From positions 186,001-250,000 of the forward strand of contig SBLD01000005.1 of NCBI GenBank assembly GCA_004551485.1: a stretch of DNA of 64,000 nt. The letters run 5' to 3'. Shown here piece by piece: positions 8,403 to 18,159 of the stretch. The translations under genes and the position numbers were made by a program. The notes beneath the pieces were generated by a model. The model searched no databases. It was not told the DNA's origin and worked only from the letters and a program-made list of their open reading frames with translations. Position 1 is the first letter of the stretch, and each line of letters starts with the position of its first letter. Source of the stretch: Billgrantia azerbaijanica. GTDB lineage: Bacteria; Pseudomonadota; Gammaproteobacteria; Pseudomonadales; Halomonadaceae.

Positions 8403-9371
8403 CTAATCACTGGCGATGAGGCGCTCGCGCAGCTCCCGCGGCATGGAGAAGGTGATGGTCTCCTCACGGCCGGCGAGTTCGTCGGGCGCCGAGGCGCCGA
8501 GGGCCTGCAGGCGCTCGATCACGCCGCGCACCAGCACCTCGGGGGCGCTGGCGCCCGCGGTGACGCCGATGGCTTTGATGCCCGCCAGCCAGTCGGACTC
8601 GATCTGCTCGGCGTTGTCGATCAGGTAGGCGGGGGTGCCGACCCGCTCGGCCAACTCGCGCAGGCGGTTGGAGTTGGAGCTGTTGGGGCTGCCCACCACC
8701 AGCACCAGGTCGCAGGCCGCGGCGAGGTCGCGCACGGCGTCCTGGCGGTTCTGGGTGGCGTAGCAGATGTCGTCCTTGCGCGGGCCGTCGATCTCGGGGA
8801 ACCTGGCGCGCAGGGCGTCGATCACCTTGGCGGTGTCGTCCATGGAGAGCGTGGTCTGGGTGACGAAGGCGAGCCGCGTCGGGTCCCGGACCTCGAGGCG
8901 CGCCACGTCGGCCTCGTCCTCGACCAGATAGATCTGCCCGCCATGGCCGGTGTCGTAGCGCCCCATGGTGCCCTCCACCTCGGGGTGGCCGGCATGGCCG
9001 ATCAGGATGCACTCCTGGCCGCGCCGGGCGTAGCGCAGCACCTCCATGTGCACCTTGGTGACCAGCGGGCAGGTGGCGTCGAAGACCTTGAGGCCGCGAC
9101 GCTCAGCGTCCTCCTGCACGGCGCGGGAGACGCCGTGGGCGGAGAAGATGACGATGACGTCGTCCGGCACCTCGTCGAGCTCCTCGACGAACACCGCGCC
9201 CCGATCGCGCAGGCTGTCGACCACGAAGCGGTTGTGGACGACCTCGTGGCGCACGTAGATGGGCGGGCCGAAGACGTCCAGCGCGCGGTTGACGATCTCG
9301 ATGGCGCGATCGACGCCGGCACAGAAGCCGCGCGGGTTGGCCAGCCTGATCTGCAAAGAATTAGCTTGCAT
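8403..9371 (-). CDS. ispH: 4-hydroxy-3-methylbut-2-enyl diphosphate reductase
   Basis: A 322-residue enzyme that makes IPP and DMAPP in the last step of the MEP isoprenoid pathway. The three 4Fe-4S cluster cysteines are seen in [25 protein letters not shown] and [10 protein letters not shown]. The substrate-binding motifs [21 protein letters not shown] and [10 protein letters not shown] are intact. The start is at 9371 ([13 protein letters not shown]), the usual N-terminus. It is the last gene of the ribF-ileS-lspA-fkpB-ispH group, but a 216-base gap containing a REP-like element separates it from fkpB. Confidence 0.97.
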   Translation of the reverse strand: MQANSLQIRLANPRGFCAGVDRAIEIVNRALDVFGPPIYVRHEVVHNRFVVDSLRDRGAVFVEELDEVPDDVIVIFSAHGVSRAVQEDAERRGLKVFDATCPLVTKVHMEVLRYARRGQECILIGHAGHPEVEGTMGRYDTGHGGQIYLVEDEADVARLEVRDPTRLAFVTQTTLSMDDTAKVIDALRARFPEIDGPRKDDICYATQNRQDAVRDLAAACDLVLVVGSPNSSNSNRLRELAERVGTPAYLIDNAEQIESDWLAGIKAIGVTAGASAPEVLVRGVIERLQALGASAPDELAGREETITFSMPRELRERLIASD

Positions 9372-9448
9372 GGTTGCCTTGCCTTGATGCGTCAGGGGCA
9401 TCTGCCTGTGAAAAGCGGGAAAGCGCTGAGTTCCGTCGCGAGAATAAA

Positions 9449-9564
9449 GTAGGAGGCCGGCTCTCCGGCGGTGCGACGAAGGCGCCGGCAGGCGCCCTAT
9501 CCTGGCAGCGCTACGCGCTGCTTCGTCGGAGCGTCGAACCGGCGCTGAAGCGCCCTCCCACAAG
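9449..9564. repeat. Composite REP/BIME-like palindromic element
   Basis: The gap between fkpB and ispH holds several nested hairpins. One end is GTAGGAGGCCGGCTCTCCGGC (stem GCCGG/CCGGC). The other, read on the minus strand, begins GTGGGAGGGCGCTTCAGCGC (stem GGCGCT/AGCGCC). Between them are CAGCGCTACGCGCTG and paired CGACGAAG/CTTCGTCG arms. The two outer units are in opposite orientation and share the GTRGGAGG head, which is the layout of a bacterial interspersed mosaic element. No RAYT transposase gene is in the window. Confidence 0.7.
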
Positions 9565-9587
9565 TCAGCCCGGTGGTAAAAACTAGC

Positions 9588-10034
9588 TCAGTGGGTCTGG
9601 GCAGGCTTCACGTCAATCACGTCCACCTCGAAGGTCAGGGTACGCCCTGCCAGCGGGTGATTGAAGTCCACCTCCACCTGGACGTCGTCGACGCGCGCGA
9701 TCACGCCGGGCAGCTCGCCGCCGGCGGGATCAGCGAAGGACATCACGGTGCCCACCTCGGGCTCCATGTCCTGGAAGTCCTCGCGCTTGAGCAGCTGGAC
9801 GTTCTGCGGGTTGTGCTGGCCGAAGGCGTGCTCCGGGGTGATCTCGAAGCTCCCGCTCTCGCCGGCGGCCAGCCCCTTGATCGGGTGCTCGAAGCCGGGC
9901 GGCAGGTTGCCGTCGCCCACCGCGAAGGTGGCCGGGGCCTTGTCGCGGGTGGAGTCGACCACGGTGCCGTCCTCCAGCTTGAGCGTGAAGTGGAGGGTCA
10001 CTTCCATGCCCTCGTCGATGCGATAGTCGCTCAT
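9588..10034 (-). CDS. fkpB: FKBP-type peptidyl-prolyl isomerase SlpA/FkpB
   Basis: A 148-residue cytoplasmic prolyl isomerase. It opens with the FKBP core (VTLHFTLKLEDGTVVDST), followed by the inserted IF chaperone domain (ITPEHAFGQHNPQNVQ). VEVDFNHPLAGRTLTFEVDV near the C-terminus is the SlyD/SlpA signature. It lacks the His-rich metal tail of SlyD, consistent with SlpA. The start is at 10034 (MSDYRIDEG). The gene order lspA-fkpB-ispH is conserved in gammaproteobacteria. Confidence 0.94.
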   Translation of the reverse strand: MSDYRIDEGMEVTLHFTLKLEDGTVVDSTRDKAPATFAVGDGNLPPGFEHPIKGLAAGESGSFEITPEHAFGQHNPQNVQLLKREDFQDMEPEVGTVMSFADPAGGELPGVIARVDDVQVEVDFNHPLAGRTLTFEVDVIDVKPAQTH

Positions 10035-10087
10035 GTCGTCTCTCTTGCTGTCACGCCCGGGACAGGGCCGGGCGTCAGGACTTTCGA

Positions 10088-10612
10088 TCAGGACTTGTGC
10101 CGCCGGGCGCGGCGCTTCTCGCCGAACAGCGACTCCCAGATCAGGCCGATGGCGCCCAGGGTGATACCGATGTCCGCCACGTTGAAGGCCGGGTAGTACC
10201 AGCCGGCGACGTGGAAGGAGAGGAAGTCCACCACGTAGCCGTGCACCAGGCGGTCGTAGAGGTTGCCCAGCGCCCCGCCGATGATCGCCGCCAGCGCCGC
10301 GGCCATCAGCCGCTCGTCGGCCTTGAGCCGGCTCATCCAGATCGTCAGGCCAACACTCGCCGCCACGGCGATGGCGGCGAAGAACCAGCGCTGCCAGCCG
10401 GGGTGGTCGGCGAGGAAGCTGAAGGCCGCGCCGGTGTTGTGCAGCAACGTCAGGTCGAAGAACGGCAGCACCGCCACCGGCTGGCCGTAGGCGAGCAGGC
10501 TCGACGCCAGCGCCTTGGTGGCGAGGTCCAGCGCCAGCAGCGCAGCCGCCAGCCACAGCCAGCGCAGCGGACGGTGCATGGGGGGCACCGGCGCCGGGGC
10601 GCGCTCAGGCAT
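10088..10612 (-). CDS. lspA: Lipoprotein signal peptidase (signal peptidase II)
   Basis: A 174-residue inner-membrane aspartyl protease with four hydrophobic segments. It cleaves signal peptides of diacylglyceryl prolipoproteins. The catalytic aspartates sit in the conserved motifs [15 protein letters not shown] (about 117-131) and [11 protein letters not shown] (about 143-153). [11 protein letters not shown] is also typical. The start overlaps the end of ileS by eight bases, so the two are coupled. A slightly later start at MHRPLRWLW is possible. Confidence 0.96.
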   Translation of the reverse strand: MPERAPAPVPPMHRPLRWLWLAAALLALDLATKALASSLLAYGQPVAVLPFFDLTLLHNTGAAFSFLADHPGWQRWFFAAIAVAASVGLTIWMSRLKADERLMAAALAAIIGGALGNLYDRLVHGYVVDFLSFHVAGWYYPAFNVADIGITLGAIGLIWESLFGEKRRARRHKS

Positions 10613-13439
10613 GGCGACGCGTCTCGCCGGGACCCTCGGGCAGGTTGCTCACGCAGCGCCCGCACAGGTCGGGGTGCTCGGCGTGGCTACCCACGTCGGC
10701 GCGGTGGTGCCAGCAGCGCTCGCACTTGGTGTGCGCGCTGGCGGCAACCGCGACCTTGAGGCCCTCGAGCTCGGTGGCCTCGGCGTTCGCCCCGTCGGCG
10801 AGCGGCGCCAGGGTCACCTCGCTGGTGAGCATCACGAAGCGCAGCTCGTCGCCCAGCTTGGCCAGGGTCGCGTGCAGCGACTCGTCGACGTAGAGGGTGA
10901 CCTCGGCGGCCAGGCTGCCCTTGATCACTTTGGCGTTGCGCGCGTCCTCCAGGCACTTGTTGACCGCCTGCTTGACCTCGAGCACCCGCTCCCAGAAGTC
11001 GCGACCCAGCGCCGCGTCCTCGGCCAGGGTACCCAGACCCGTGTAGTACTCCTCGAGCAGCACGCTGTCGGCGCGGCTTCCCGGGATGTGCGCGTAGATC
11101 TCCTCGGCGGTGAAGCTGAGGATCGGCGCGACCCAGCGGGCGAGCGCCTCCACCACCTGGTAGAGCGCGGTCTGGGCGCTGCGGCGCGCCACCGAGTCGC
11201 GCTGGGTGGTGTACTGGCGGTCCTTGATGACGTCGAGGTAGAAACCGCCGAGCTCGCGGGCACAGAAGCCGTGCACCTGCTGGTAGACGTCGAGGAAGCG
11301 GTACTCCTCGTAGGCCTTGGCGATGCGTCCCTGCAGCTGGGCGGCGCGATCGACCACCCACTGGTCCAGCGCCAGCAGCTCGTCGAACGGCAGCGCGTCG
11401 CGCGCGGGGTCGAAGCCGTGCAGGTTGGCGAGCAGGAAGCGCGCCGTGTTGCGAATCCGCCGGTAGACGTCGGCGGTGCGCTTGAGGATCTCGTCGGAGA
11501 CCGCCATCTCGCCGGCGTAGTCGGTGGAGGCGACCCACAGGCGCAGGATGTCGGCGCCGAGCTTGTCCATCACCTCCTGGGGCGCCACCACATTGCCCAG
11601 CGACTTGGACATCTTGCGGCCATGGGCGTCCACGGTGAAGCCGTGGGTGAGCAGCCCGCGGTACGGCGGGTGGCCGTCGATGGCACAGCCAGTGAGCAGC
11701 GAGGAGTGGAACCAGCCACGGTGCTGGTCGGAGCCCTCCAGGTAGAGGTCGGCGCGCGGGCCGCTCTCATGACCGTGGGGGTGCGAGCCGCGCAGCACGT
11801 GGCGGTGGGTGGTGCCGGAGTCGAACCACACGTCCAGGGTGTCGGTGACCTTGTCGTAGTCGGCCGCCTCGTCACCGAGCAGCTCGGCGGGATCGAGACG
11901 GAACCAGGCGTCGATGCCCTCGGCCTCGACCCGCTGGGCGGCTTCCTCCATCAGCTCGACGGTGCGCGGGTGCAGCTCGCCCGTCGCCTTGTGCAGGAAG
12001 AACGGGATCGGCACGCCCCAGTTGCGCTGGCGCGAGATGCACCAGTCGGGGCGGTTGGCGATCATGCTGTGCAGGCGCGCCTGGCCCCAGGCCGGGGTGA
12101 ACTGGGTCGCCTCGATGCCCGCCAGCGCCCGCTCGCGCAGCGTCCGGCCGTCCTTGCCCTTGACGTCCATGCCCACGAACCACTGGGCGGTGGCGCGGTA
12201 GATCACCGGGGTCTTGTGGCGCCAGCAGTGCATGTAGCTGTGGGTGATGGTCTTGTGGGCCAGCAGCGCCCCCACCTCGTCGAGCTTGGCGACGATCTGC
12301 GGATTGGCCTTCCAGATCAGCTGGCCGCCGAAGAACGGCAGGTCGTCGGCGTAGACGCCGTCGCCCTGCACCGGGGCCAGGATCTCGCTGAACGCCATGC
12401 CATGGGCGCGGCAGGTGACGAAGTCGTCGACGCCGTAGGCCGGGGCGGAGTGGACGATGCCGGTGCTGCCCTCGTCGACCTCGACGTAGTCGGCGAGGTA
12501 GACCGGCGAGCGGCGCTCGTAGAAGGGGTGGCGGAACTCGAGGCCGTCGAGGCGCTCGCCGGTGGCGGTGGCGATGATCTCGCCGTCGACCCCGTAGCGC
12601 GCGAGGCACGACTCGACCAGCTCCTCGGCGAGCAGCAGCAGCCGCTCGCCGGTGTCGACCAGGGCGTAGGTGAACTCGGGATGCACGTTGAGCGCCTGGT
12701 TGGCGGGCACGGTCCAGGGCGTGGTGGTCCAGATGACGATGGCGGCGGGCCTGGGCAGCTCGGAGAGCCCAAAGGCGGCGGCAAGCCCGGCATCGTCAGC
12801 GCTCGGGAAGGCCACGTCGATGGCATCGGACTGCTTGTCCTGATACTCCACCTCGGCCTCGGCCAGCGCCGAGCCGCAGTCGAAGCACCAATTGACCGGC
12901 TTGAGCCCCTTGAAGACATAGCCCGCTTCGACCATGTCGGCGAGCGCGCGGATCTCGCCGGCCTCGTTGGCGTAGTCCATGGAGCGGTAGGGGTTGCCCC
13001 AATCGCCGATCACGCCCAGGCGCACGAAGTCGGCCATCTGCCCCTGGATCTGCTCGGCGGCGTACTCGCGGCACAGCGCCCGCGCCTTCTCGGGCTCGAG
13101 GTGCTTGCCGTGGGTGGTCTCCACCTTGTGCTCGATGGGCAGCCCGTGGCAGTCCCAGCCCGGCACGTAGGGCGCGTCGAAGCCGGCCAGGTTCTTCGAC
13201 TTGACGATGATGTCCTTGAGGATCTTGTTGACGGCGTGGCCGATATGGATGCTGCCATTGGCGTAGGGGGGGCCGTCGTGCAGCACGAACAACTCGCGGC
13301 CGCGACGCTCCTCGCGCAGGCGATGGTAGAGATCGAGCGCGTCCCACTGCGCCAGCCGCTCGGGTTCGCGCTTGGGCAGCATGCCGCGCATGGGGAAGTC
13401 GGTTTCGGGCAGGTTCAGCGTGTGCTTGTAGTCGCTCAT
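10605..13439 (-). CDS. ileS: Isoleucyl-tRNA synthetase
   Basis: A 944-residue class Ia aminoacyl-tRNA synthetase of normal length. The HIGH motif is in [18 protein letters not shown] (near residue 66) and the KMSKS motif in [10 protein letters not shown] (near 610). The editing (CP1) domain is present, with the segment [15 protein letters not shown]. The C-terminal zinc site [12 protein letters not shown] ... LCGRCVSNL has all four cysteines. This is the bacterial IleS1 type with the zinc tail. It lies nine bases after ribF and overlaps lspA. Confidence 0.97.
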   Translation of the reverse strand: MSDYKHTLNLPETDFPMRGMLPKREPERLAQWDALDLYHRLREERRGRELFVLHDGPPYANGSIHIGHAVNKILKDIIVKSKNLAGFDAPYVPGWDCHGLPIEHKVETTHGKHLEPEKARALCREYAAEQIQGQMADFVRLGVIGDWGNPYRSMDYANEAGEIRALADMVEAGYVFKGLKPVNWCFDCGSALAEAEVEYQDKQSDAIDVAFPSADDAGLAAAFGLSELPRPAAIVIWTTTPWTVPANQALNVHPEFTYALVDTGERLLLLAEELVESCLARYGVDGEIIATATGERLDGLEFRHPFYERRSPVYLADYVEVDEGSTGIVHSAPAYGVDDFVTCRAHGMAFSEILAPVQGDGVYADDLPFFGGQLIWKANPQIVAKLDEVGALLAHKTITHSYMHCWRHKTPVIYRATAQWFVGMDVKGKDGRTLRERALAGIEATQFTPAWGQARLHSMIANRPDWCISRQRNWGVPIPFFLHKATGELHPRTVELMEEAAQRVEAEGIDAWFRLDPAELLGDEAADYDKVTDTLDVWFDSGTTHRHVLRGSHPHGHESGPRADLYLEGSDQHRGWFHSSLLTGCAIDGHPPYRGLLTHGFTVDAHGRKMSKSLGNVVAPQEVMDKLGADILRLWVASTDYAGEMAVSDEILKRTADVYRRIRNTARFLLANLHGFDPARDALPFDELLALDQWVVDRAAQLQGRIAKAYEEYRFLDVYQQVHGFCARELGGFYLDVIKDRQYTTQRDSVARRSAQTALYQVVEALARWVAPILSFTAEEIYAHIPGSRADSVLLEEYYTGLGTLAEDAALGRDFWERVLEVKQAVNKCLEDARNAKVIKGSLAAEVTLYVDESLHATLAKLGDELRFVMLTSEVTLAPLADGANAEATELEGLKVAVAASAHTKCERCWHHRADVGSHAEHPDLCGRCVSNLPEGPGETRRHA

Positions 13440-13448
13440 ATCCGGGGA

Positions 13449-14540
13449 TCAGCCGTCGTCGTGGTCGGCGGACCTGGCCGCCGAGGAATCGGAAGTCACG
13501 GCCTCGCGCGCCAGCGGCGCCGATGCCAGAGGAAGCGTTTCGCCGACGCCGGGACGGAGGGGCTCGGCGAAAGCGCCCGCGGCGAGGTGTTGGGAAAAAG
13601 CGCCCGCGGCGAGGTGCTGGGCAAAATAGTCCCGCGCCCGGCGCTGGTCGGCCGCAATCTGGCGCTTGAGGGCGTCGAGGCCGTCGAACTTGGTCTCGCC
13701 GCGCAGCTTGGCGCAGGGGGTGACCGCCAGTCGCTCGCCGTAGAGATCGCCGTCGAAGTCGAACAGGTGCACCTCGAGCACCGGGCGCTGGCTGCCCACC
13801 GTGGGCCGCCAGCCGATGTTGGCCACGCCGGGCCGGCGGGTGCCGTCGGGCAGCTCGGTCACCACCGCGTAGACCCCGCGCAGCGCCAGCGGCAAGGGCA
13901 GCAGCGGCAGATTGGCGGTCGGCACGCCGATGGTGCGGCCGAGCTTCTGGTCGGCCACCACCCGGCCGCTCAGCCGATAGGCGCGTCCCAGCAGGCGCGC
14001 CGCCTGGGCGAAGTTGCCGCTGGCCAGCAGGGTACGCACCCGGGTGCTGGAGACGCGCTCGTCGTCGAGGGTGAAGGTGCGGGTGTGCTCGACGCTAAAG
14101 CCGCGCGCCTCACCCACCGACATCAGCAGGTGGAAGTCGCCGCGGCGATCACAGCCGAAGCGGAAGTCGTCGCCCACCACGAGGTGGCGCACCCCCAGGC
14201 CGTCGATCAGCACCTGCTCGATGAAGGCCTCGGCGGTGAGGCTGCGCAGGGCCTCGTTGAACGGCAGGCAGAGCACGCGCTCCACGCCGCACTCGCCCAG
14301 CAGGCGCACCTTCTCGCGCAGCCGGGTCAGCCGCGGCGGCGCCTGGTCACCGGCGAAGAACTCCCGGGGCTGGGGCTCGAAGACCACCACCGTCACCGGC
14401 AGGCCGAGCCGCGAGGCCTTCTCCCGGCACTGCTCGAGAATCGCCCGATGGCCGAGGTGCACCCCATCGAAGTTGCCGATGGTGGCCACGCAGCCACGGT
14501 GCGTTTCGCGCAGGTTGTGCAGTCCTCGAATCACTTGCAT
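13449..14540 (-). CDS. ribF: Bifunctional riboflavin kinase/FAD synthetase
   Basis: A 363-residue enzyme converting riboflavin to FMN and FAD. The FAD synthetase half has TIGNFDGVHLGHRAIL near residues 20-35 and the FMN adenylyltransferase region VVGDDFRFGCDRRGD. The riboflavin kinase half has GVPTANLPL and GVANIGWRPTVG. It is longer than E. coli RibF (313) because of a low-complexity C-terminal tail that includes an exact tandem 9-residue repeat (QHLAAGAF, twice) at DNA 13570-13623. First gene of the operon leading to ispH, with a promoter just upstream. Confidence 0.95.
   Translation of the reverse strand: MQVIRGLHNLRETHRGCVATIGNFDGVHLGHRAILEQCREKASRLGLPVTVVVFEPQPREFFAGDQAPPRLTRLREKVRLLGECGVERVLCLPFNEALRSLTAEAFIEQVLIDGLGVRHLVVGDDFRFGCDRRGDFHLLMSVGEARGFSVEHTRTFTLDDERVSSTRVRTLLASGNFAQAARLLGRAYRLSGRVVADQKLGRTIGVPTANLPLLPLPLALRGVYAVVTELPDGTRRPGVANIGWRPTVGSQRPVLEVHLFDFDGDLYGERLAVTPCAKLRGETKFDGLDALKRQIAADQRRARDYFAQHLAAGAFSQHLAAGAFAEPLRPGVGETLPLASAPLAREAVTSDSSAARSADHDDG
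13570..13623. repeat. 27-bp tandem duplication within ribF
   Basis: Two adjacent 27-base units beginning AAAGCGCCCGCGGCGAGGTG differ at only two positions near their ends. They encode two in-frame copies of a nine-residue unit (QHLAAGAFS/A) just after the riboflavin kinase domain. The frame is preserved. Confidence 0.85.
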
Positions 14541-14584
14541 GGAGTCGCCACAGCTCCGCTCACCGGATGGGGGTAAAGGGTGGG

Positions 14585-14613
14585 ATTATACCGGACAGCC
14601 GGGCCCTTGACAG
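14585..14613 (-). promoter_or_regulatory. Sigma-70 promoter of the ribF operon
   Basis: On the minus strand a perfect TATAAT (14585-14590) is preceded, at a 17-base spacing, by CTGTCA (14608-14613), which matches TTGACA at four of six positions. It lies 45 bases before the ribF start and after the end of the TPM gene. Confidence 0.65.
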
Positions 14614-14630
14614 CCGGGCCGGCTTGGTCT

Positions 14631-15707
14631 TTAGCGAGAGGCGGCCTCGGGCAGGCGCGGATAGCCCCGCGAGTCCAGCGCCACTGCCGCGAAGCCGAAG
14701 CCGTAGGGCCCCAGGGCACCGGTCTCCAGCCGCCAGCGGTTGCCGCGACCGAAGCGCACGGCGGCCATCATGGTGGCCAGGTCGAGGCGCCAGGCGCCCG
14801 CCTCGCGAACGAGGAAGTAGGGCGGACACTGACGCTCGGCGAGGGGGGCGAGCAGCACGGCGTGCCGCGCCTCGGCGTCGGCCAGCACACGCGCCACGGG
14901 ACACTCCGCCAGGCTGCGCGCCATGTTGTCCATCTGCGCCGGCGTCATCACCCAGTCGGCGAGCAGGGTGCGCGTCTCGCGGCTGTAGATCGCAAGCGCC
15001 GGGTTGTCGTTGCGGCCGGCCATGGCCCGCCGATAGGCGGCCAGCACCTCGCGGGGCGAGGCGCCCTCCCCGGCCGCCACCGGCGCGTCGCTGGGCGCCG
15101 CCCTTCCCGCGTCCAGACGCGCCGGCAGGCGCGCCCCGGCACCGCCGCTGCCGGCGATGGCCGGCACCAGTTCGCCCTCGGCCTGCTGGGCCTGGCTCAC
15201 GATCAGCTCGGTGCTGGCCAGGATGCCGTCGGCGACCCGCCCCGCAGCGAAGAATTCGGTCATCTGGCGCGCCTCCAGGTAGGCGACGAAGGCATCGACG
15301 AACTGCCCCTCCAGGCCGAATCCCACCTCGAGGCGCACCTGGTCAGCGGTCGCGTCCAGCACCAGCAACAGCCCGCGTCCCTCGTCGCCACCGACCCCGT
15401 AGCGGCGCACGTAATCGACGGCGAAACGCTCCAGGTCGCCCAGCTCGCGACCGATCACCACCCGGAAATCGATGCGGTGGTCGTCGGCCAGCAGGGCATG
15501 GTATTCCGACAGGCGACGGCGCTGCTCCTCGCCGAGCAGACCGGCGCGGTCGTCCACCCGCTCGGCGCCCTTCGGCCACAGCGCCACGCCCGCGACCAGC
15601 AGCAGCCCGGCCAGAGCCGGTGCCACCCACCCGAGCCGGCGCCAGCCGTAGCGCGCGAGCGGCAGGGCGAGGGCCAGCAGGCCGAGCCCGAGCAGCAGAG
15701 CGGTCAT
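14631..15707 (-). CDS. TPM domain (YgcG-like) membrane protein
   Basis: A 358-residue protein with two N-terminal hydrophobic helices (about residues 2-18 and 25-43). A TPM/Psb32 domain follows (AGLLGEEQRRRLSEYHALL, RIDFRVVIGRELGDLERFAVDYVRRYGVG, GRGLLLVLDATADQVRLEVGFGLEG; about 55-170). A hydrophilic Ala/Pro linker and a C-terminal region of about 150 residues with no domain I recognise complete it. It lies two bases after lemA, and TPM proteins often pair with LemA. The membrane role is unknown. The pair is inserted between murJ and ribF, which are normally adjacent. Confidence 0.75.
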   Translation of the reverse strand: MTALLLGLGLLALALPLARYGWRRLGWVAPALAGLLLVAGVALWPKGAERVDDRAGLLGEEQRRRLSEYHALLADDHRIDFRVVIGRELGDLERFAVDYVRRYGVGGDEGRGLLLVLDATADQVRLEVGFGLEGQFVDAFVAYLEARQMTEFFAAGRVADGILASTELIVSQAQQAEGELVPAIAGSGGAGARLPARLDAGRAAPSDAPVAAGEGASPREVLAAYRRAMAGRNDNPALAIYSRETRTLLADWVMTPAQMDNMARSLAECPVARVLADAEARHAVLLAPLAERQCPPYFLVREAGAWRLDLATMMAAVRFGRGNRWRLETGALGPYGFGFAAVALDSRGYPRLPEAASR

Positions 15708-15709
15708 GC

Positions 15710-16321
15710 TCAGAAGGCCAGCTCGACCGGCGCTGCCGCCCCGGGCCGCGCCTCGAAGTAGTCGCGGGGCTGCAGCCCCATCGGCTCGGCCACCCAGCGC
15801 CCCACGAAGCCGCGCAGGTCGGCGTTGTACTCGCGCACCGCCGCGTTGTAGCGCATGCGCGCCACGTTGATGCGGTTCTCGCTGCCTTCCAGTTGGGCCT
15901 GCAGGCGCAGGAACTGGTCGCCGCTGCGCAGCTCGGGATGCTCTCCGGCACGGCGCATCAGGCGCCCGAGCTCCTCGGCCAGCGCCGCCTCCAGCCCGGC
16001 CAGGCGGGCAGGGTCCTCCCCGCCGGTGACGGCCAGCGCCTCGCTGAGCGCCGCGGCACGCTCGCGCACCAGGCGCACCAGGGTCTCGCTCTCGTAGGCC
16101 ATGTACTCCTCGACACTGCGCACCAGGTTCGGCACCAGGTCGGCACGGCGCTGCAGGTTGCTCTCGACATCCGCCCAGGCCGCCGCCACCCGCTCCTCAC
16201 CGGCCACCAGGCGGTTGTGCGTCAGCCAGGGCACGGCGACCAGCACCGCCCCCGCCAACAGAATGATCAGCAGGCGCAGGGTACCGCCGTCGATCCCGCC
16301 CCGCTCGCATGTCGCCGCCAT
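15710..16321 (-). CDS. LemA family protein
   Basis: A 203-residue protein with one N-terminal transmembrane helix (LRLLIILLAGAVLVAVPWL, about 16-34). The LemA signature is clear: AWADVESNLQRRADLVPNLVRSVEEYMAYE (split across about 48-77), then the long helix RLQAQLEGSENRINVARMRYNAAVREYN. The C-terminal part is expected to be an extended helical bundle outside or at the inner membrane. It overlaps or abuts the TPM gene and follows murJ by 110 bases. Function is not established; paired TPM-LemA genes suggest a joint membrane role. Confidence 0.85.
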   Translation of the reverse strand: MAATCERGGIDGGTLRLLIILLAGAVLVAVPWLTHNRLVAGEERVAAAWADVESNLQRRADLVPNLVRSVEEYMAYESETLVRLVRERAAALSEALAVTGGEDPARLAGLEAALAEELGRLMRRAGEHPELRSGDQFLRLQAQLEGSENRINVARMRYNAAVREYNADLRGFVGRWVAEPMGLQPRDYFEARPGAAAPVELAF

Positions 16322-16431
16322 TGCCGTGCCCTCCCTGGAGTCGTTACCTCAGCCAGCATAGACGTTCCCCGCGGCCCCGGGCCAAGCGATCTCTGCCTGG
16401 CTCTGTCCAAAGCATCGACGCGCAATGGTAT

Positions 16432-18057
16432 CTACCCCTGCAAACGGAAGTGGCGCAGGCGTACGCCCAGCGCCGCCAGCCAGGCGAAGTAGACCCCGGC
16501 CCCCGCCACCACCAGCAGCGCCAGCCACTGCACGCGCGCCCATACGTCCCAGCCAAGCCACGCCTGCCAGCCAGGTGAGAGCCAGACGAGGCCAAGCCCC
16601 ATCACCGTGCAGCCGCCGAGCAGCTGCACCGCGTAGCGCCCCCAGCCGGGCTGCCACGTCAGTACGCCCTGCCGGTACAGCAGCCAGCCGAGCAGGCCGG
16701 CGTTGAGGAAGGCCGAGAGCGCCGTGGCCAGCGCCAGGCCGGCGTGGGCCAGGGGCCAGATCAGGATCAGGTTGAAGACCATGTTGGCCACCATCGCCAC
16801 GATGCCGACCTTCACCGGCGTCCGGGTATCCTGGCGGGCGAAGAAGCCCGGCGCCAGCACCTTGATCAGCATGAAGGCGACCAGTCCCAGGGCGTAGGCG
16901 CGCAGGCTCATGGCCGCCATGGCGATGTCGTGCTCGGTCATGGCTCCATAGTGGAACAGCGTGATCAGCAGTGGCTCGGCGAGCAGGGCCAGCGCCAGCG
17001 CCGCCGGCAGGCCCAGCAGCAGCACGGCGCGCACCGCCCAGTCGAGCATGGCGGCGAAGTGCTCGCGGGACTGCTCGGCGTGGCGCTTGGAGAGCGCCGG
17101 CAGGATCACCGTGCCGATGGCGATGCCGAACACGCCCAGCGGCAGCTCCACGAGACGGTCCGAGTAGTAGAGCCAGGAGACGCTGCCCGCCGCCAGCAGC
17201 GAGGCGAGCACGGTATCGAGCAGCAGGTTGATCTGCGACACCGAGACGCCGAACAGTGCCGGCGCCATCAGCTTGAGGATGCGCCGCACGCCGGGGTGGG
17301 CGAAGTGGGGCCAGGGACGCGGCAGCAGGCGCAGCCGCGCGAGGAACGGCACCTGGAAGGCGAGCTGGGCCGCCCCGGCGATCAGCACGCCCCAGGCCAG
17401 GCCCATGGCCGGCTCGGCGAACAGCGGGGTGAGCACGAGCGCCGCCCCGATCAGCGAGAGGTTGAGCAGCACCGGGGTGAAGGCCGGCACGGCGAAGCGG
17501 TTCCAGGTGTTGAGCACGCTGCCGGCGAAGGCGGTGAGCGAGATCAGCAGCAGGTAGGGGAAGGTGAGCCGCAGCATCTCGGCGGTGAGCGCGAGCTTCG
17601 CCGGGTCGCGGCCGAAACCGGGGGCGAAGAGCCACACCAGCCAGGGCGCGGCGAACACGGCCAGCGCGGTGAGCAGCGCCAACACGGCGGCGAGGCTGCC
17701 GGCCACCGCATCGAGCAGCTCGCGCACCTCCTGCCGGGTGCGCCGGGTGGCGTATTCCGAGAGCACCGGCACGAAGGCCTGGTTGAAGGCGCCCTCGGCG
17801 AACAGCCGGCGCAGGAAGTTGGGCACCTTGAAGGCGACGAAGAAGGCGTCGGCCCCGCTGCCGGCCCCGAGCAGGGCGGCGATGACCACGTCGCGCACGA
17901 GCCCCATGACGCGCGAGAGCATTGTCATGGCGCCGACCACCAGGCTCGAGCGCATCAGCCCCGCGCGCTTGGGCGCCACGGCCCGGTCGTCATCGACCAC
18001 GGGCAGGGTATCGGGGTCCGGCGGCGGCGAATCGGGAGGCGGCTGGTGTTGCGTCAC
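16432..18057 (-). CDS. murJ: Lipid II flippase MurJ
   Basis: A MOP-superfamily transporter that flips lipid II across the inner membrane for peptidoglycan synthesis. The MurJ N-terminal signature MTMLSRVMGLVRDVVIAALLGAG, the RLFAEGAFNQAFVPVLSE loop and 13-14 hydrophobic segments are visible. The start is uncertain. The GTG at 18057 has a GAGG about eight bases upstream and gives 541 residues with a 33-residue Pro-rich cytoplasmic leader. The internal ATG at MRSSLVVGAM would match E. coli length better. It is transcribed away from rpsT, with a terminator between them. Confidence 0.93.
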   Translation of the reverse strand: MTQHQPPPDSPPPDPDTLPVVDDDRAVAPKRAGLMRSSLVVGAMTMLSRVMGLVRDVVIAALLGAGSGADAFFVAFKVPNFLRRLFAEGAFNQAFVPVLSEYATRRTRQEVRELLDAVAGSLAAVLALLTALAVFAAPWLVWLFAPGFGRDPAKLALTAEMLRLTFPYLLLISLTAFAGSVLNTWNRFAVPAFTPVLLNLSLIGAALVLTPLFAEPAMGLAWGVLIAGAAQLAFQVPFLARLRLLPRPWPHFAHPGVRRILKLMAPALFGVSVSQINLLLDTVLASLLAAGSVSWLYYSDRLVELPLGVFGIAIGTVILPALSKRHAEQSREHFAAMLDWAVRAVLLLGLPAALALALLAEPLLITLFHYGAMTEHDIAMAAMSLRAYALGLVAFMLIKVLAPGFFARQDTRTPVKVGIVAMVANMVFNLILIWPLAHAGLALATALSAFLNAGLLGWLLYRQGVLTWQPGWGRYAVQLLGGCTVMGLGLVWLSPGWQAWLGWDVWARVQWLALLVVAGAGVYFAWLAALGVRLRHFRLQG

Positions 18058-18116
18058 GGTCGACCTCGGCTGGCTCCGACGGCTGCGAGCGCGCTCCGCC
18101 GGCAATGTCCACGCAC

Positions 18117-18143
18117 AAAAAAACCGGCCGCAGCCGGTTTTTT
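18117..18143. terminator. Rho-independent terminator after rpsT
   Basis: AACCGGC and GCCGGTT form a perfect stem around a short CGCA-type loop, flanked by seven A on one side and six T on the other. It can act in both directions. It starts 17 bases after the rpsT stop and ends murJ-side read-in. Confidence 0.88.
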
Positions 18144-18159
18144 CTGGCGTCTCACCGGC

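Noticed and set aside
10515-14576. A 1353-codon open frame on the plus strand
   Set aside because: It is the antisense shadow of ileS, lspA and ribF; high GC removes stops in that frame, and the minus strand carries intact essential enzymes.
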